Shown here one piece after another: positions 4,591-5,249 of a stretch of DNA of 5,249 nt. This stretch comes from CAYNLX01 sp964441535 (GTDB lineage Bacteria; Bacillota_I; Bacilli_A; RF39; UBA660): assembly GCA_964441535.1 (NCBI GenBank), contig CAYTXQ010000049.1:1-5249 (forward strand), written 5' to 3'. The notes under the pieces are model-generated. The model was not told where the DNA came from. It saw only the letters and a program-made list of their open reading frames with translations, and searched no databases. A program made the translations under genes and the position numbers. The stretch's first letter is position 1. Each line of letters opens with the position of its first letter.

Positions 4591-5249
4591 AATTAATATT
4601 GGAAATAATAAAATTTTTAAAAAGTAAATATAATAATTGTTTTTATGTTGGTAGTACAGATAAATTACCACCTCCTTTATCAAAAGAAGAAGAACTTAGT
4701 TATCTTATAAAATCTAAAAAAGGAGATATAGAGGCTAGAAATAAATTAATTGAACATAATTTAAGATTAGTAGTATTTTTAGCTAAAAAATATGAAAATA
4801 CTGGATTTGATATCGAAGATTTAGTAAGTATAGGATCAGTTGGTTTAATTAAAGGAGTTAATACTTATAAGATAGATAAGGAAATTAAACTTGCTACATA
4901 TGCTTCAAGATGTATATCAAATGAAATATTAATGTTTTTAAGAAAGAATAAAAATAAAAAAGGAGAAATATCTTTAGAAGATGCTCTTAATTATGATGCT
5001 GAAGGTAATGAATTAAGATTAGAAGATATACTTGGTACTACTAATGATGTAGTAACTAAAGAATTTGAAGACAAAATGGATAGAAATTTACTATCTGATG
5101 AGATTAATAAATTAGAGGGTAGAGAAAAACAGATAATGGTATTAAGATATGGACTTAATAATACCCAAGAATATACACAAAAAGAAGTTGCTGAAATGTT
5201 AGGAATAAGTCAGTCATATATTTCTAGAATAGAAAAGAAAGTAATAAAA
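4587..5249 (+). CDS. sigE: RNA polymerase sporulation sigma factor SigE, pro-form; 3' end beyond the window
   Basis: Sigma-E is the early mother-cell sigma factor of sporulation, made as an inactive precursor and activated by SpoIIGA. The frame runs 221 codons to the last base without a stop; compared with the roughly 239-residue Bacillus protein, about 10 C-terminal residues are missing. Residues 1-19 form a hydrophobic and basic pro-peptide, followed by Y20-V-G-S and L27-P-P-P-L-S, which mark the processing region. Region 2 holds N58-L-R-L-V-V, E77-D-L-V-S-I-G and L102-A-T-Y-A-S-R-C-I (-10 recognition and melting). The region 4 helix-turn-helix covers E180-K-Q-I-M to Q209-S-Y-I-S-R-I. GGAGGG (4575-4580), 6 nt before the ATG, and the ATGA overlap with spoIIGA fix the start. 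The P-P-P-L-S and C-I-S-N-E-I signatures separate it from SigG, SigF and SigK. Confidence 0.95.
   Translation, partial: MKLILEIIKFLKSKYNNCFYVGSTDKLPPPLSKEEELSYLIKSKKGDIEARNKLIEHNLRLVVFLAKKYENTGFDIEDLVSIGSVGLIKGVNTYKIDKEIKLATYASRCISNEILMFLRKNKNKKGEISLEDALNYDAEGNELRLEDILGTTNDVVTKEFEDKMDRNLLSDEINKLEGREKQIMVLRYGLNNTQEYTQKEVAEMLGISQSYISRIEKKVIK

Overview
The window is very AT-rich and uses standard bacterial signals: purine-rich Shine-Dalgarno sites, sigma-A-like promoters, T-tailed hairpin terminators, TGG for Trp, and TGA as a stop. Its core is ftsA - ftsZ - spoIIGA - sigE, all on the plus strand. That gene order joins cell division to the mother-cell sporulation switch and is typical of endospore-forming Firmicutes. 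The very low GC content and compact proteins (262-residue SpoIIGA, short pro-SigE leader, short FtsZ linker) suggest a streamlined Bacilli/Erysipelotrichia-like or clostridial lineage. The exact taxon cannot be read from this sequence.

Layout. Bases 1-66 are edge sequence, possibly the start of a gene pointing left. Bases 67-1353 form an accessory island. It opens with a hairpin terminator overlapped by an extended -10 promoter, followed by a short open fragment with no start codon, then an intact KilA-N domain gene (231-1085). Directly behind that gene lies a short reading frame broken by an in-frame TAG (1085-1318), and the island closes with a second terminator almost identical to the first. 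The two terminators form a 27-bp direct repeat with one mismatch. The fragments on either side of the KilA-N gene look like the N- and C-terminal ends of a Fic-family protein, so the KilA-N gene may sit inside a decayed fic gene.

Bases 1354-3780 are the division operon. A sigma-A-like promoter drives ftsA (1426-2670) and ftsZ (2683-3738, GTG start, Shine-Dalgarno overlapping the ftsA stop), and a strong terminator closes it. FtsZ forms the division ring, and FtsA ties the ring to the membrane through its C-terminal amphipathic helix, binding the FtsZ C-terminal peptide.

Bases 3752-5249 hold the sporulation part: spoIIGA (3802-4590) and sigE (from 4587, running off the right edge), overlapping by ATGA. 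SpoIIGA is the membrane aspartic protease that removes the pro-peptide of the sigma-E precursor, and its target is the next gene. A Spo0A-box-like site, the ftsZ terminator and a candidate -10 are packed into about 35 bp between ftsZ and spoIIGA.

I found no convincing new system. The best lead is the KilA-N gene nested between apparent Fic remnants and bounded by repeated terminators, next to a conserved division/sporulation cluster.
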